Source of the DNA: Pontibacter burrus
GTDB taxonomy: Bacteria > Bacteroidota > Bacteroidia > Cytophagales > Hymenobacteraceae
Direction: 5' to 3'
DNA length: 64,000 nucleotides
Assembly: GCF_010686685.1 (NCBI RefSeq)
Contig: NZ_JAAGWD010000007.1
Location: 1-64,000, forward strand
Part shown: one piece after another, positions 26,213-35,381 of the stretch
Numbering within the stretch: position 1 is the first letter of the stretch
How the letters are laid out: every line of letters starts with the position of its first letter
The notes under the pieces: model-generated
Database searches by the model: none
The model's input: the letters and a program-made list of their open reading frames with translations, nothing else
Told to the model about the DNA's origin: nothing
Made by a program: the position numbers and the translations under genes

Positions 26213-27844
26213 TTAGTAATACAGGTACCACTTTCCGACTTTCATGGTTTTTGTAAAATCCTTGATCATCCAGCGCTTGTTATCAGGCATCTCTCCTTTT
26301 GTAATCAATATAGTTTTCTGGCTCAGCAATTTTGTTAATGCAGTTGAATCAGCTGCATTACTCAACTCAAGATAAGTCTGTCGCCACAGCATATCCTGTT
26401 CGAATTGGGTTTCCCTTTTCACACTTCGGCTGTGGTCATGCAGCGTGATAAAATTGCGCTTTAGCTCAAAAGCCAGGGAAGGCAATAGCTTATCGTAAAC
26501 TATAAGTTCATGATCTATAAGCCCTTCTGATTTTAACACTTCAGCCAAGTGCTTTGTGGAATTAAACTCATCAGGGTTATTTTCAAAGACATACGTTGAG
26601 AAAGGAATTATAAAAAGTGTGAATATAAAAGCTACAGCTAATAACTTATGCAGCATCCCTCCTACCTTCTTCCAGAGAAAGAAAAAACAAACCAGTATAC
26701 AAGCCAAATAGATGTTTGCTATAGTTGGTACTGAAATAATCTGCAACAGGTAGGAAGCTATTAAAAGACAGATTACGATCAGCACATAGTACCCAACACT
26801 TATAGTTGCGGCTTTTACTTTCTGTGGTTCACTAAGGTGGTGCAGCAACCATGCAACCGGTAAAGCGAGCCCCGCAAAAAGTGGAAGAATGTATAGTATC
26901 AGTTTTGAGCTGGAAAGTGAAAAAAACAACAGCGGGATGACCAGCCATAGTATAAACAGCCTTTTTTGCCCCGCTACAAGGCTTTTAAGCTTTTTAAAGT
27001 ATAGAAGTAATATGAGTGACCATGGAAAACTAAGTGCAGGTGCCAGCAAAAAGTAAAACCACCAGGGTTTGGACCGGTTAAATGTTTCCGGGTTAGCATA
27101 GCGGTTTACAACATGATTTAACAAAAAGTAATCGACAAACTGCCTGTTCTTAAACATAAGGTACAGGTACCACGATGCACTTAACAACAGGAAAACTACG
27201 AACCCTGCAAAATGATGAGCCTTACTAGATTTTGATTTTACAGCAGTATCCGATTTATAACCCGCAACTACCATTAAAGGGAATATAAGGCCTACAGGTC
27301 CCTTTGTAAGAAAAGTGAAAGCTAAAGCGAGATAAAAGGCGTATAGCCATCCAACTTTCCTCCCCAACTTATACTTTACCCATGCCCAGATGGCAAGTAA
27401 TTCGAAAGTAGCCAGGTAAGAATCGGTGGTTAGGTTGCGGGCAGATACCAAAACTGCGGGCATAGTTATATAAACTATAAGGGCAGTTAAAGCAATGGCG
27501 CGGTTTTTAAAGATCAACCAACCAAGCTGGTAAACCAGCAGCGCCTGAAGAATAAATGAGAGCTGTAGAAAAAAGCGAACACCAAATTCATTTACACCGA
27601 ACAAGGCCATGCCAGTTGCTGAGATTATATAGGTTACCGGGGGCTTATGATAGTGTAAAATGCCCAGTAAACGCGGGTGTATCCAGTTATCAGACTCGAG
27701 CATCTCTCTGCTGATTTCTGCGTATCGTGCTTCGCTTGATTCGATCACTCCCCACCCACCCAGGTTATAAAGCAAAGCTGCCAACAAGAGCACCAATATA
27801 ATCCAGGCAGTGCTGCGCCCATGCAGCCAGTTTTGCAATTGCAT
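26213..27844 (-). CDS. ArnT-like family 39 glycosyltransferase (lipid A sugar transferase)
   Basis: The 543-residue integral membrane protein has about 11-12 helices. The first periplasmic loop carries the GT39/GT83 motif IESSEARYAEISREML, with a catalytic-type acidic residue, followed by LHYHKPPVTY. Enzymes of this type move a sugar from an undecaprenyl-phosphate donor to lipid A or a glycan in the periplasm. It is the last gene of a four-gene cassette with an epimerase, a GT2 and a LAB_N protein. From that context the sugar is probably galacturonic acid, as with Rgt enzymes, rather than aminoarabinose, because no other arn genes are present. Confidence 0.87.
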   Translation of the reverse strand: MQLQNWLHGRSTAWIILVLLLAALLYNLGGWGVIESSEARYAEISREMLESDNWIHPRLLGILHYHKPPVTYIISATGMALFGVNEFGVRFFLQLSFILQALLVYQLGWLIFKNRAIALTALIVYITMPAVLVSARNLTTDSYLATFELLAIWAWVKYKLGRKVGWLYAFYLALAFTFLTKGPVGLIFPLMVVAGYKSDTAVKSKSSKAHHFAGFVVFLLLSASWYLYLMFKNRQFVDYFLLNHVVNRYANPETFNRSKPWWFYFLLAPALSFPWSLILLLYFKKLKSLVAGQKRLFILWLVIPLLFFSLSSSKLILYILPLFAGLALPVAWLLHHLSEPQKVKAATISVGYYVLIVICLLIASYLLQIISVPTIANIYLACILVCFFFLWKKVGGMLHKLLAVAFIFTLFIIPFSTYVFENNPDEFNSTKHLAEVLKSEGLIDHELIVYDKLLPSLAFELKRNFITLHDHSRSVKRETQFEQDMLWRQTYLELSNAADSTALTKLLSQKTILITKGEMPDNKRWMIKDFTKTMKVGKWYLYY

Positions 27845-27854
27845 GGCGAGTAAG

Positions 27855-28505
27855 CTATCCGGAAATTGTTTGTGACGATTTCTGCTGCCGAAGACCGATC
27901 ATCAGGTTGCGGCTATAGGCAATGATGCCAAAAAGCTGACCAATAAAGATAACCGGATCCAACCTCAGCACAGCATAAAGGATGATCATCAGGCTACCAA
28001 CCAGACTGATGACCCAGAACCCATTGGGCAATACCGACTCCTGCACCTTTTCGGAGCAATACCATTGATACACAAAACGTATCGTAAAAATTATCTGCCC
28101 TGCGCCTCCCCAGGCTACCAATGCGCCGGATATTTTACTATGCTGCCAGATGTAAGACAAACTATAGATATCACCGAATAATAACCATGCAACAGCAGCC
28201 ATTGGAAAAACTACTGATGACCACCTCACCCACCATGGCAATTCCTGCCACACATTCTTAAAGTGCAGATTCCGCATATAAATAAAATATGAGACAACCT
28301 GCCCACCAATGATCACCAGGTCATTCCGGAGTATCCCGTATAGCATTAGAAGAAAGGATGCCAGTATACTGAAAGTCCAGAAAGAAGTTGGTGAAAGTAC
28401 TCTGCCTGCTCTTTCAGACATTATCCATTGCACGAGTATGCGTGAAGAGAATAAAACCTGGGCTATCAGCCCCAAACTATAAACCCCTATATCAGACCTG
28501 CTCAT
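27855..28505 (-). CDS. Duplicated LAB_N (lipid-A-disaccharide synthase N-terminal type) membrane protein
   Basis: The 216-residue protein has two copies of the small LAB_N membrane module. Copy one spans about residues 8-75 (SSRILVQWIMSERAG, SFWTFSILASFLLMLYGILR) and copy two about 130-205 (TIRFVYQWYCSEK, GFWVISLVGSLMIILYAVLR). Each ends in IGG/IGQ..., Y.RN. In many genomes LAB_N occurs singly beside GT2 and ArnT-like genes. It could be the flippase for the undecaprenyl-linked sugar (inference). Its first 14 bp overlap the GT2 gene, so the two are probably co-translated. Confidence 0.88.
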   Translation of the reverse strand: MSRSDIGVYSLGLIAQVLFSSRILVQWIMSERAGRVLSPTSFWTFSILASFLLMLYGILRNDLVIIGGQVVSYFIYMRNLHFKNVWQELPWWVRWSSVVFPMAAVAWLLFGDIYSLSYIWQHSKISGALVAWGGAGQIIFTIRFVYQWYCSEKVQESVLPNGFWVISLVGSLMIILYAVLRLDPVIFIGQLFGIIAYSRNLMIGLRQQKSSQTISG

Positions 28506-29241
28506 GCTTTACTATAGTTTGGGATATGTGCTTGTCGGATAAGCTATAGTTTATATACCTGCTGCGCATCCACCTGAAAGCGAAAGTATCGTTCAGAGGT
28601 CCCCATAGTCGGTTAAACAAATGGTATTTGGCTGTACCGGCATACCGTTCGAAATGCTGAACCGGAACCTGCTTTACACTACCACCTTGCAGTTGAATCA
28701 GAGCTGGTAAAAAGCGGTGCATGCCATTAAAAAAGGGAATTCGTCTGGCATAGGCTGTATCCATTATTTTAAGAGGGCAGCAGGTGTCCTGTATGCCATC
28801 ATTTATCATCAGCCTTCTGAAACTGTTCGCTATTTTTGAGGATAGCTTCTTAACTAAAGTATCCTTGCGTCCCATTCGTATGCCATTTACCATCTGGTAT
28901 GTTGGCAGAAATTCAAAATAGAGCAGAAAATCCAGCGGGGAAGTTTGCAGGTCAGAATCTATATACCCAATATAGGTGCTTTCGGAATTATCGATGCCGG
29001 CTTTTATGGCTGTACTTAACCCATAGTTCTTATCTAATGAAATGAAACTATAGCTCGTATTTCGTTGGCAGATTTGCCTGATCTTTTCAGCGCTTCCATC
29101 TTTTGAGCCATCATTTACAAAAAGTACCTTTGTAGGCAAAGGCGTCTGTTGCAGAAAAGCACCCATCGACTCGCAGAATCTTTCGAGGCATTCTATTTCA
29201 TTGTACACCGGAACAATTATAGTTAGAGATTTTGCTTCCAT
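28492..29241 (-). CDS. Family 2 glycosyltransferase (ArnC/DPM1-like)
   Basis: The 249-residue GT-A enzyme shows IIVPVYNEIECLERF, LFVNDGSKDGS, and the DXD-like YIDSDLQ. There is no strong C-terminal membrane pair, so it resembles soluble DPM1-type enzymes. It would load a sugar from a UDP donor onto undecaprenyl phosphate on the cytoplasmic face, the step before the LAB_N and ArnT-like proteins. It lies 32 bp after the epimerase. Confidence 0.9.
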   Translation of the reverse strand: MEAKSLTIIVPVYNEIECLERFCESMGAFLQQTPLPTKVLFVNDGSKDGSAEKIRQICQRNTSYSFISLDKNYGLSTAIKAGIDNSESTYIGYIDSDLQTSPLDFLLYFEFLPTYQMVNGIRMGRKDTLVKKLSSKIANSFRRLMINDGIQDTCCPLKIMDTAYARRIPFFNGMHRFLPALIQLQGGSVKQVPVQHFERYAGTAKYHLFNRLWGPLNDTFAFRWMRSRYINYSLSDKHISQTIVKHEQV

Positions 29242-29273
29242 AGGTGCTTTGTATATTTAAAGCTAAAACGCGC

Positions 29274-30335
29274 TTATTTCACAAGGGCCGCCACTTTTGG
29301 GGCATAGTGGTGGAGGTTAAACCACTGCACAAACTGCGTCAAACCATTTTCCAGAGAAGTAGCTGGTCTATAGTTTATTTTCTCTTCCAGATCCTGTACG
29401 TCAGCATATGTTGTATGCACATCACCAGGCTGCATAGGCTCCAACTGTAAAATCGCTTTCTTTCCAAGCAATCTTTCCAGGATGGAGATAAGTGTCAGTA
29501 AGTTTTCAGGTTTACTATTGCCTACATTATAAAGATGAAAAGGCGTGCTGACCTGAGCAGTTTCGGGAGAAAGGTGAAGCAAGTTGACAATACAGCTTAC
29601 GACGTCATCTATGTAGGTAAAATCACGCTGCATGTCTCCGTTGTTAAAAACTTTAACAGGGAAGCCTTCTACAATAGATTTTGCAAAACAATAGTAAGCC
29701 ATGTCGGGTCTGCCCCAGGGACCGTACACTGTAAAAAAGCGAAGGCCGGTGGTGGGTATGTTATAAAGATGCGCGTAACTATAGGCTAGTATCTCATTAG
29801 CTTTTTTAGTAGCCGCATACAATGAGACCGGATAGTCTGTACACTGGGCAGTATTAAAAGGCACCTCAGCGCTATTGCCATAGACAGAACTGGAGGAAGC
29901 AAAAAGTAAATGCTTGGTTTTATACCTGCGGCAACATTCCAGTAGGTTCATAAAACCAAGAATGTTGCTATCAATATATGCTTGTGGGTTATCAATACTA
30001 TATCTGATGCCTGCCTGCGCTGCCAGATTAACTACTATATCAAACTGATGTTCATGGAACAGCATTTGCAGCCCTTTTACATCTGTCAGGTCTAGTTGTA
30101 TAAAGCTTAAATCAGGATCTTTACAGTTGAGGCAAAGCTGGTTATACGCAATCTTTTGCTTCTCAAAACCCTGCGCCTGTAGCCTGGCATACTTTAATTC
30201 AGGATCATAAAAAGAATTAAGCACGTCTAACCCAATTACGGTATGGCCTGTATGGTAGAGTGACTGCATCACATGATGCCCAATAAAACCTGCACTCCCG
30301 GTTACCAAAACCCTTTTGTCCTCCACTACATCCAT
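29274..30335 (-). CDS. UDP-glucuronate 4-epimerase-like NAD-dependent epimerase
   Basis: The 353-residue short-chain dehydrogenase has the NAD loop TGSAGFIGHHV, LAAQAGIRYSIDNP, and the YAATK catalytic Tyr/Lys motif. The stretch GLDVLNSFYDPELKYARL and GLRFFTVYGPWGRPDMA are characteristic of UDP-glucuronate/galacturonate 4-epimerases. It would supply UDP-galacturonate for the downstream GT2 and GT39. It is the first gene of the cassette; the upstream 330 bp are AT-rich and hold three AACTATAG-type motifs. Confidence 0.9.
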   Translation of the reverse strand: MDVVEDKRVLVTGSAGFIGHHVMQSLYHTGHTVIGLDVLNSFYDPELKYARLQAQGFEKQKIAYNQLCLNCKDPDLSFIQLDLTDVKGLQMLFHEHQFDIVVNLAAQAGIRYSIDNPQAYIDSNILGFMNLLECCRRYKTKHLLFASSSSVYGNSAEVPFNTAQCTDYPVSLYAATKKANEILAYSYAHLYNIPTTGLRFFTVYGPWGRPDMAYYCFAKSIVEGFPVKVFNNGDMQRDFTYIDDVVSCIVNLLHLSPETAQVSTPFHLYNVGNSKPENLLTLISILERLLGKKAILQLEPMQPGDVHTTYADVQDLEEKINYRPATSLENGLTQFVQWFNLHHYAPKVAALVK

Positions 30336-30666
30336 AAGACACTAATTCTTAACTGGAACCTGGCTACTTATTCTCATTTAATTAAAAATATAGACTGCCA
30401 AGTAGTTTTATAATTAAACTCCCATTCGATTGCAATGTTTCAAACTATTATATAAATAATTATAACCTATAACTATAGTTTATAATATTTATTGAGCCTA
30501 ATATTAGGTTATAGAGATAAAGGCTAAAGGAATAAATGCTTAAGTTCGTCTTACCTATAAATAAGTATTGTGTGATACTGTAGTAACTATAGAATTCTCA
30601 ATGTAATGCCTGCACTCTCGGTTTGCTTGTTGTCTATAGTTCTGTTAAGCAACTTTGCTCAATACA
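30336..30666. other. AT-rich intergenic region with clustered palindromes
   Basis: No gene is seen. It holds one full AACTATAGTT (30471-30480) and two half forms (30585, 30634). It must contain the promoter of the lipid A cassette, but I cannot place the boxes. Confidence 0.5.
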
Positions 30667-30999
30667 TTAATTATTGATAAGCGCATTTGTTGTTGCGCTA
30701 AAGGCCATGCCCAGCACACTTTCAAGCGAAAAGCCGCCGCCCATACCGGGTGCTGCATTCAATAGCAGTTGGGAGTGCGCATAGTATTGGTTCTGCTCTT
30801 CCGACAGGTAAAATTCACAGCCTTCCACTTCGCCAAGCAGCACGTCGCGGGAGCCTGGTTTGTAGTCGCCTTTCTCATAGCACATAGGCTGCGAACCTTC
30901 GCAGCAACCACCACTCATGTAGAACATCAGCTCGCCGTAGCGCTCCTTCAACTGATCAATAACATCTTTTGCTTTTTCTGTAGCTATAATCTTTTCCAT
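30667..30999 (-). CDS. DUF779 protein, partner of aldehyde dehydrogenase
   Basis: The 110-residue cytoplasmic protein has the DUF779 core: YMSGGCCEGSQPMCYEKGDY with a CC and a further Cys, and later GMGGGFSLES. DUF779 genes sit beside ExaC/AldB-type aldehyde dehydrogenases in many bacteria, but their role is not established; the cysteines suggest metal or redox chemistry. It is downstream of the dehydrogenase gene and separated from it by a hairpin. Confidence 0.9.
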   Translation of the reverse strand: MEKIIATEKAKDVIDQLKERYGELMFYMSGGCCEGSQPMCYEKGDYKPGSRDVLLGEVEGCEFYLSEEQNQYYAHSQLLLNAAPGMGGGFSLESVLGMAFSATTNALINN

Positions 31000-31012
31000 G
31001 TTTCTATATGTT

Positions 31013-31046
31013 AAAAAAAATCACCTGAGGAGGCCCCAGGTGATTT
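31013..31046 (-). terminator. Hairpin between aldehyde dehydrogenase and DUF779 genes
   Basis: AAATCACCTG pairs with CAGGTGATTT, and the minus-strand transcript then runs into eight T residues. As an internal terminator it would lower DUF779 expression relative to the dehydrogenase. Confidence 0.8.
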
Positions 31047-31069
31047 CAGGTTAAATGACAAACTTTAGA

Positions 31070-32626
31070 TTAAAAGAAACCTTGTTTCTTCTTGTCGTAG
31101 GAAATAAGCATGTTCTTAGTCTGGCGGTAGTGATCCAGCATCATCTTGTGGTTCTCTCTACCGTAACCCGACTGCTTGTAGCCTCCAAACGGAGCATGCG
31201 CCGGATAGGTGTGGTACTGGTTCACCCAGACACGGCCAGCCTGAATGGCTCTTGGAACCTGGTATAATTCGTGCGCGTCGCGGGTCCAGACACCTGCACC
31301 CAGTCCATAAATCGTATCGTTTGCGATCTCAATGGCTTCTTCGGTTGTTTTAAAAGTGGTAAGCGCTACTACCGGGCCAAAGATCTCTTCCTGGAATACA
31401 CGCATTTTGTTGTGACCTTTCAGGATAGTAGGCTGGATATAATACCCTTCTGCCAGTTCACCCTCCAGTTTTTGTGCCTCACCACCTACCAGTACTTCGG
31501 CTCCTTCTTCCTTACCAATCTCAATGTATTTCAGGATCTTCTCATACTGAGGTTTCGATACCTGTGCTCCGATCATGGTCTCGCCATCCAGTGGGTTACC
31601 GGCTTTAATGGCCTTCACACGCTCAATTACGCGGGCCGTAAAGGCGTCGGCTATACTTTCGTGCACCAGAATACGGGTTGGAGCAGTACAGATCTCGCCT
31701 TGGTTCAGAGCAAAGAACGTGGCTCCTTCCAGGGCTTTGTCAAAGAATTCGTCATCGGCTTCCATCACAGACGGGAAGAAGACGTTCGGGGATTTACCGC
31801 CCAGCTCCATCGTAGACGGAATGATGTTTTCAGAAGCGTATTGCATGATCAGCTTACCTGTTGCCGTAGAACCTGTAAACGCAATTTTGCTGATTCTTGG
31901 GGAAGTGCCCAGCGCCTTACCAACTTCTGCACCGAACCCGTTTACCACGTTCAGCACACCGGCTGGCAACGCGTCACCGATCAGCTCCATCAGGCCCAGG
32001 ATACTGGTTGGCGTCTGTTCAGCTGGTTTCAATACAATACAGTTACCAGCTGCCAGGGCTGGAGCAATTTTCCAGGAAGCCATCAGCAGCGGGAAGTTCC
32101 ATGGAATAATCTGCCCTACCACGCCCAGCGGCTCGTGCAATACAATGCTGACTGTGTTGGCGTCGTGCTCTGAAATACCACCTTCTTCGGCGCGGATCAC
32201 ACCGGCAAAATAACGGAAGTGGTCTACTACCAGCGGAAGGTCAGCTACGCGTGTCTCACGGATCGGTTTCCCGTTATCTATAGTTTCCAGTGTAGCCAGG
32301 TACTCCAGGTTATCCTCAATGATCTGTGCGATTTTTAAAAGTGTGTTACTGCGTTCCGTCGGCGATGTCTTGCCCCATTTCTGAAACGCTTCATGCGCCG
32401 CGTCCAGCGCCAGTTCAACGTCCTCCTTCGTGGAGCGGGCCGCCTGCGCGAAAACTTTCCCGTTAATGGGGGAAATATTGTCGAAGTATTCTCCTTTAAC
32501 TGGTGGGACAAATTGCCCACCAATGAAGTTATCGCGTGGCAATTCTTTCCCTTTTAACTGTGGAAATTTAAATAATTTCTTCTCGGCTCTGCCGTTCTCA
32601 ATGATAGGCTCTAATACTGTGCTCAT
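31070..32626 (-). CDS. NAD-dependent aldehyde dehydrogenase (ExaC/AldB-like)
   Basis: The 518-residue enzyme has the ALDH motifs [32 protein letters not shown] (general-base Glu) and [11 protein letters not shown], with catalytic Cys at residue 313. The pairing with DUF779 is that of the acetaldehyde dehydrogenase (ExaC/AcoD/AldB) group, which oxidises small aldehydes in alcohol or acetoin use and in aldehyde stress. An AraC regulator is divergent, 211 bp away, and probably controls it. A -7 box lies at 32684-32691. Confidence 0.93.
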   Translation of the reverse strand: MSTVLEPIIENGRAEKKLFKFPQLKGKELPRDNFIGGQFVPPVKGEYFDNISPINGKVFAQAARSTKEDVELALDAAHEAFQKWGKTSPTERSNTLLKIAQIIEDNLEYLATLETIDNGKPIRETRVADLPLVVDHFRYFAGVIRAEEGGISEHDANTVSIVLHEPLGVVGQIIPWNFPLLMASWKIAPALAAGNCIVLKPAEQTPTSILGLMELIGDALPAGVLNVVNGFGAEVGKALGTSPRISKIAFTGSTATGKLIMQYASENIIPSTMELGGKSPNVFFPSVMEADDEFFDKALEGATFFALNQGEICTAPTRILVHESIADAFTARVIERVKAIKAGNPLDGETMIGAQVSKPQYEKILKYIEIGKEEGAEVLVGGEAQKLEGELAEGYYIQPTILKGHNKMRVFQEEIFGPVVALTTFKTTEEAIEIANDTIYGLGAGVWTRDAHELYQVPRAIQAGRVWVNQYHTYPAHAPFGGYKQSGYGRENHKMMLDHYRQTKNMLISYDKKKQGFF

Positions 32627-32683
32627 AATTTTATAACTTTAAATGAATGTATATGCAGATTACTACTGTCTTTGCAACTCTTA

Positions 32684-32691
32684 CAAATTTA
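32684..32691 (-). promoter_or_regulatory. Candidate -7 box for the aldehyde dehydrogenase gene
   Basis: On the minus strand this reads TAAATTTG (TAnnTTTG consensus), giving a leader of about 50 nt. It lies in the 211 bp region shared with the divergent AraC gene, which also contains AACTATAGTT at 32760. Confidence 0.45.
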
Positions 32692-32837
32692 CAACTATAC
32701 CAGGCACGAGGGGTAGTACAGAACATCCATAAGGTAGGACAAAAGGGAAATCACCAGACAACTATAGTTTATAGTTAAGGGGGATAACCGAAAGGAGAAG
32801 CTGATGGATAAGGTGCTATAGTTTTAAAATTGATAAT

Positions 32838-33683
32838 ATGATACAGCCTATGGATCCGGATAAAGACCTGTTTTTTATAAGCCCGCTCAAGGCCTTACCC
32901 CAGTCTTTTTTCGAAAGCCCCTTCCGCGAAGATTATTTTGAAATAGCCTGGCTAAAGAATGAGGAACCCATACATTTTATAAAGGATGAAGCGCTTTATA
33001 TCAAAGGAGACTGGATGTACCTTATCCCGGCAAACCGCTCTCCGCGTCCCAGCAAATCAGGTAAAAATGGGACACTTATCGCCTTTCATAAATCGGTACT
33101 CGACTATGAGGTAAAAGAATTTACGCTGGATGTGATCAGGCTATTCCTCGGGAAAGGCGCAGGTAGTTTCTCCACGATATTGCTGGAAGAGGATATGGTG
33201 ATTACACTGGAAGGCCTCCTGCGGGAGTTAGAAAATGAGTATGAGCAACAGCAAAAGAATTTACTGGTACTCAAAGCCCTTTTAAAAGCATTTCTGTTAA
33301 AGTTAATGCAGTATAAAACGCAAAGTTTTACGAGCCAGGGCCTGAATGAGAAGCGCATCTATCATTTCCTGCTGCTATTGGAGAATCATTTCAGGGAAGA
33401 AAAATTGGTGACATTTTATGCTGATAAACTGAACATAACGCCCAAAAGACTAAACCAGATACTGAAACAGAAAACCGGGAAAACCATTACACAGCTATTA
33501 CAGGAGCGCACTGTAGTGGAAGCGAAACAGGAGCTTATTTTAAGTGCTCAAACTATAAAGGAAATTGGCTACAGCCTGGGATTTGAAGACAGGTCTTACT
33601 TCAGCAGGTTCTTCAAAAAAATGACCGGACAAACGCCGGAGCAGTTTCAGAAACAGGCAAAAGAGAGAATCTTTCCCGCCTGA
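32838..33683 (+). CDS. AraC-family transcriptional regulator
   Basis: The 281-residue protein has an N-terminal cupin-like sensing domain (LYIKGDWMYLIPANRSPRPS) and a C-terminal double helix-turn-helix of the AraC/XylS type at about 185-275 (ADKLNITPKRLNQILKQKTG, IGYSLGFEDRSYFSRFFKK). The divergent position next to the aldehyde dehydrogenase/DUF779 genes suggests that it senses an aldehyde or its precursor and activates them (inference). Confidence 0.92.
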   Translation: MIQPMDPDKDLFFISPLKALPQSFFESPFREDYFEIAWLKNEEPIHFIKDEALYIKGDWMYLIPANRSPRPSKSGKNGTLIAFHKSVLDYEVKEFTLDVIRLFLGKGAGSFSTILLEEDMVITLEGLLRELENEYEQQQKNLLVLKALLKAFLLKLMQYKTQSFTSQGLNEKRIYHFLLLLENHFREEKLVTFYADKLNITPKRLNQILKQKTGKTITQLLQERTVVEAKQELILSAQTIKEIGYSLGFEDRSYFSRFFKKMTGQTPEQFQKQAKERIFPA

Positions 33684-34023
33684 TTTTCACAAATAAGGAT
33701 AGATCGTTACTGAGTATTTAAGCTAAATTAACCACCCTAATCCCTCCTTCTACTGGTTCTCGATGATTAACTATAGTAAACTATCGTATAATCAGTTACA
33801 TCCTTAAAACCGACATTACCGCCCTCTTTGTTATTCAACAACATTCTGTGAGCTTTACCAGTGGTCAGTTCCACTGTTTTTAACTTAAAAGTATAGTGCT
33901 GTTGGCTATAGTTTAAGCCCCTCAGAATACTACTCCTCCGTTGGCTTTATAGTCATAATAAAGCAAAATCCAGTAGCCTAAATTTCTTAGTAATAACAAT
34001 CTGTGCCTGAAACATCAAGAAGT
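33684..34023. other. Intergenic region, AraC to M20
   Basis: No gene is seen in 340 bp. It contains AACTATAG at 33769 and CTATAGTT at 33906. No convincing terminator or promoter was found. Confidence 0.4.
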
Positions 34024-35274
34024 ATGAGAAAACTCCTACCGCTTATAGTTGCTGTGTTACTGTGTGGGGCACTCAGTGCTCAAACAAAACAAAATAAGAC
34101 CAGGAATCTTAAGAGCTCAAATCCTGCATGGGTAAAAAATATACCCACAAAAGATGTGATTACATGGCGACGGCATATTCACCAAAATCCCGAACTGTCT
34201 TTCGAGGAAGAAAAGACGAGTAAGTATGTAGAAGATGTACTTAAATCATATCCAAACATCGAAGTCATAAGGCCTGCTAAAACAAGTGTTGTCGGAATTC
34301 TGAAGGGTGCTAAACCTGGCAAAACGGTTGCCTTCCGGGCAGATATGGATGCTTTGCCTATGCAGGAAGAAACCGGATTGCCTTTCAGTTCAAAAGCGGA
34401 CAATGTGATGCACTCCTGTGGCCATGATGCACACACGGCGATGCTGCTGGGAACTGCTGCTACCTTATCCAAAATGCAGAACCAACTGAAAGGAACAGTC
34501 TACTTTATATTTCAGCATGCAGAAGAACAGCCGCCGGGCGGTGCATTAGATATTATAAATGCCGGAGTTTTAAAGGATGTAGATGCCTTTTTTGGCATGC
34601 ATGTACTTCCCAATTTTCCAGCCGGGCATGTTGGCATTTTGCCGGTGGGAGCTGCATCAACTGCCCAAGATGTATTTGATCTGCACATTATCGGAAAAGG
34701 GTCGCATGGCTCGATGCCACACCTTGGAATTGATCCGGTCGTGGTAGGGGCTGCCATTGTCACTGCGTTACAATCTGTCGTATCCCGCAATGTGGAGCCG
34801 GGTGAACTGACGGTAGTGACTATCGGTAAATTTCAGTCGGGGGATGCTTTTAATGTGATCGCAGACAGGGCAGAACTGGCTGCCAGTATAAGAACCACTT
34901 CTGACGCGACCCGAAAACTTGTAGAGAAAAGAATTAAAGACATCATCGACAACATTACAGAGGCATATGGAGCTACCTACGAGCTGAATTACATTCCAAC
35001 CTATCCGGCCATACAAAACGATAAAGCGCTGAATGCCCAAGCCAGAAACAGCGCGGTCACAATTCTAGGGAAAGAACAGGTCTTTGACGCCCCCATGATG
35101 ACTGCCAGTGAGGATTTTGCATACTATAGAAAAATAGCTCCCGTGAATTTCATGACACTTGGTATTGGAGATGGCGCGGCTAACCATAACCCTAAGTTTA
35201 CGGTGGATGAAAATGCTTTGCAGAACGGTGTGAAAGCACAGGTACAGATCATCCTGGACTATCTGAATAAGTAA
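34024..35274 (+). CDS. Exported M20-family amidohydrolase
   Basis: The precursor of about 416 residues has a signal peptide (MRKLLPLIVAVLLCGALSAQ), which is why I prefer the ATG at 34024 over 34003. Zinc-ligand and catalytic motifs of the M20D amidohydrolase group are clear: DMDALPMQEETGLPF, SCGHDAHTAM, and QHAEEQPPGGA; the dimerisation domain follows from about residue 215. Enzymes of this type remove acyl groups from N-acyl amino acids or similar amides. A DcaP-like porin gene follows after about 107 bp; together they may take up and process acylated amino acids or peptides (inference). Confidence 0.9.
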   Translation: MRKLLPLIVAVLLCGALSAQTKQNKTRNLKSSNPAWVKNIPTKDVITWRRHIHQNPELSFEEEKTSKYVEDVLKSYPNIEVIRPAKTSVVGILKGAKPGKTVAFRADMDALPMQEETGLPFSSKADNVMHSCGHDAHTAMLLGTAATLSKMQNQLKGTVYFIFQHAEEQPPGGALDIINAGVLKDVDAFFGMHVLPNFPAGHVGILPVGAASTAQDVFDLHIIGKGSHGSMPHLGIDPVVVGAAIVTALQSVVSRNVEPGELTVVTIGKFQSGDAFNVIADRAELAASIRTTSDATRKLVEKRIKDIIDNITEAYGATYELNYIPTYPAIQNDKALNAQARNSAVTILGKEQVFDAPMMTASEDFAYYRKIAPVNFMTLGIGDGAANHNPKFTVDENALQNGVKAQVQIILDYLNK

Positions 35275-35381
35275 GGCACAGTTACAAACTATCGGATTTT
35301 TACAGATCAATTGCCTTGAGATAGCTGGCAGAATCAACGAGTAAAGCAAGATGGATGAAGTATAACCGAAACCCTGAACCA

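Noticed and set aside
31271..32213. Plus-strand frames of 300 and 212 codons
   Set aside because: Both are antisense to the aldehyde dehydrogenase gene, which has all catalytic motifs; their sequence resembles no family.
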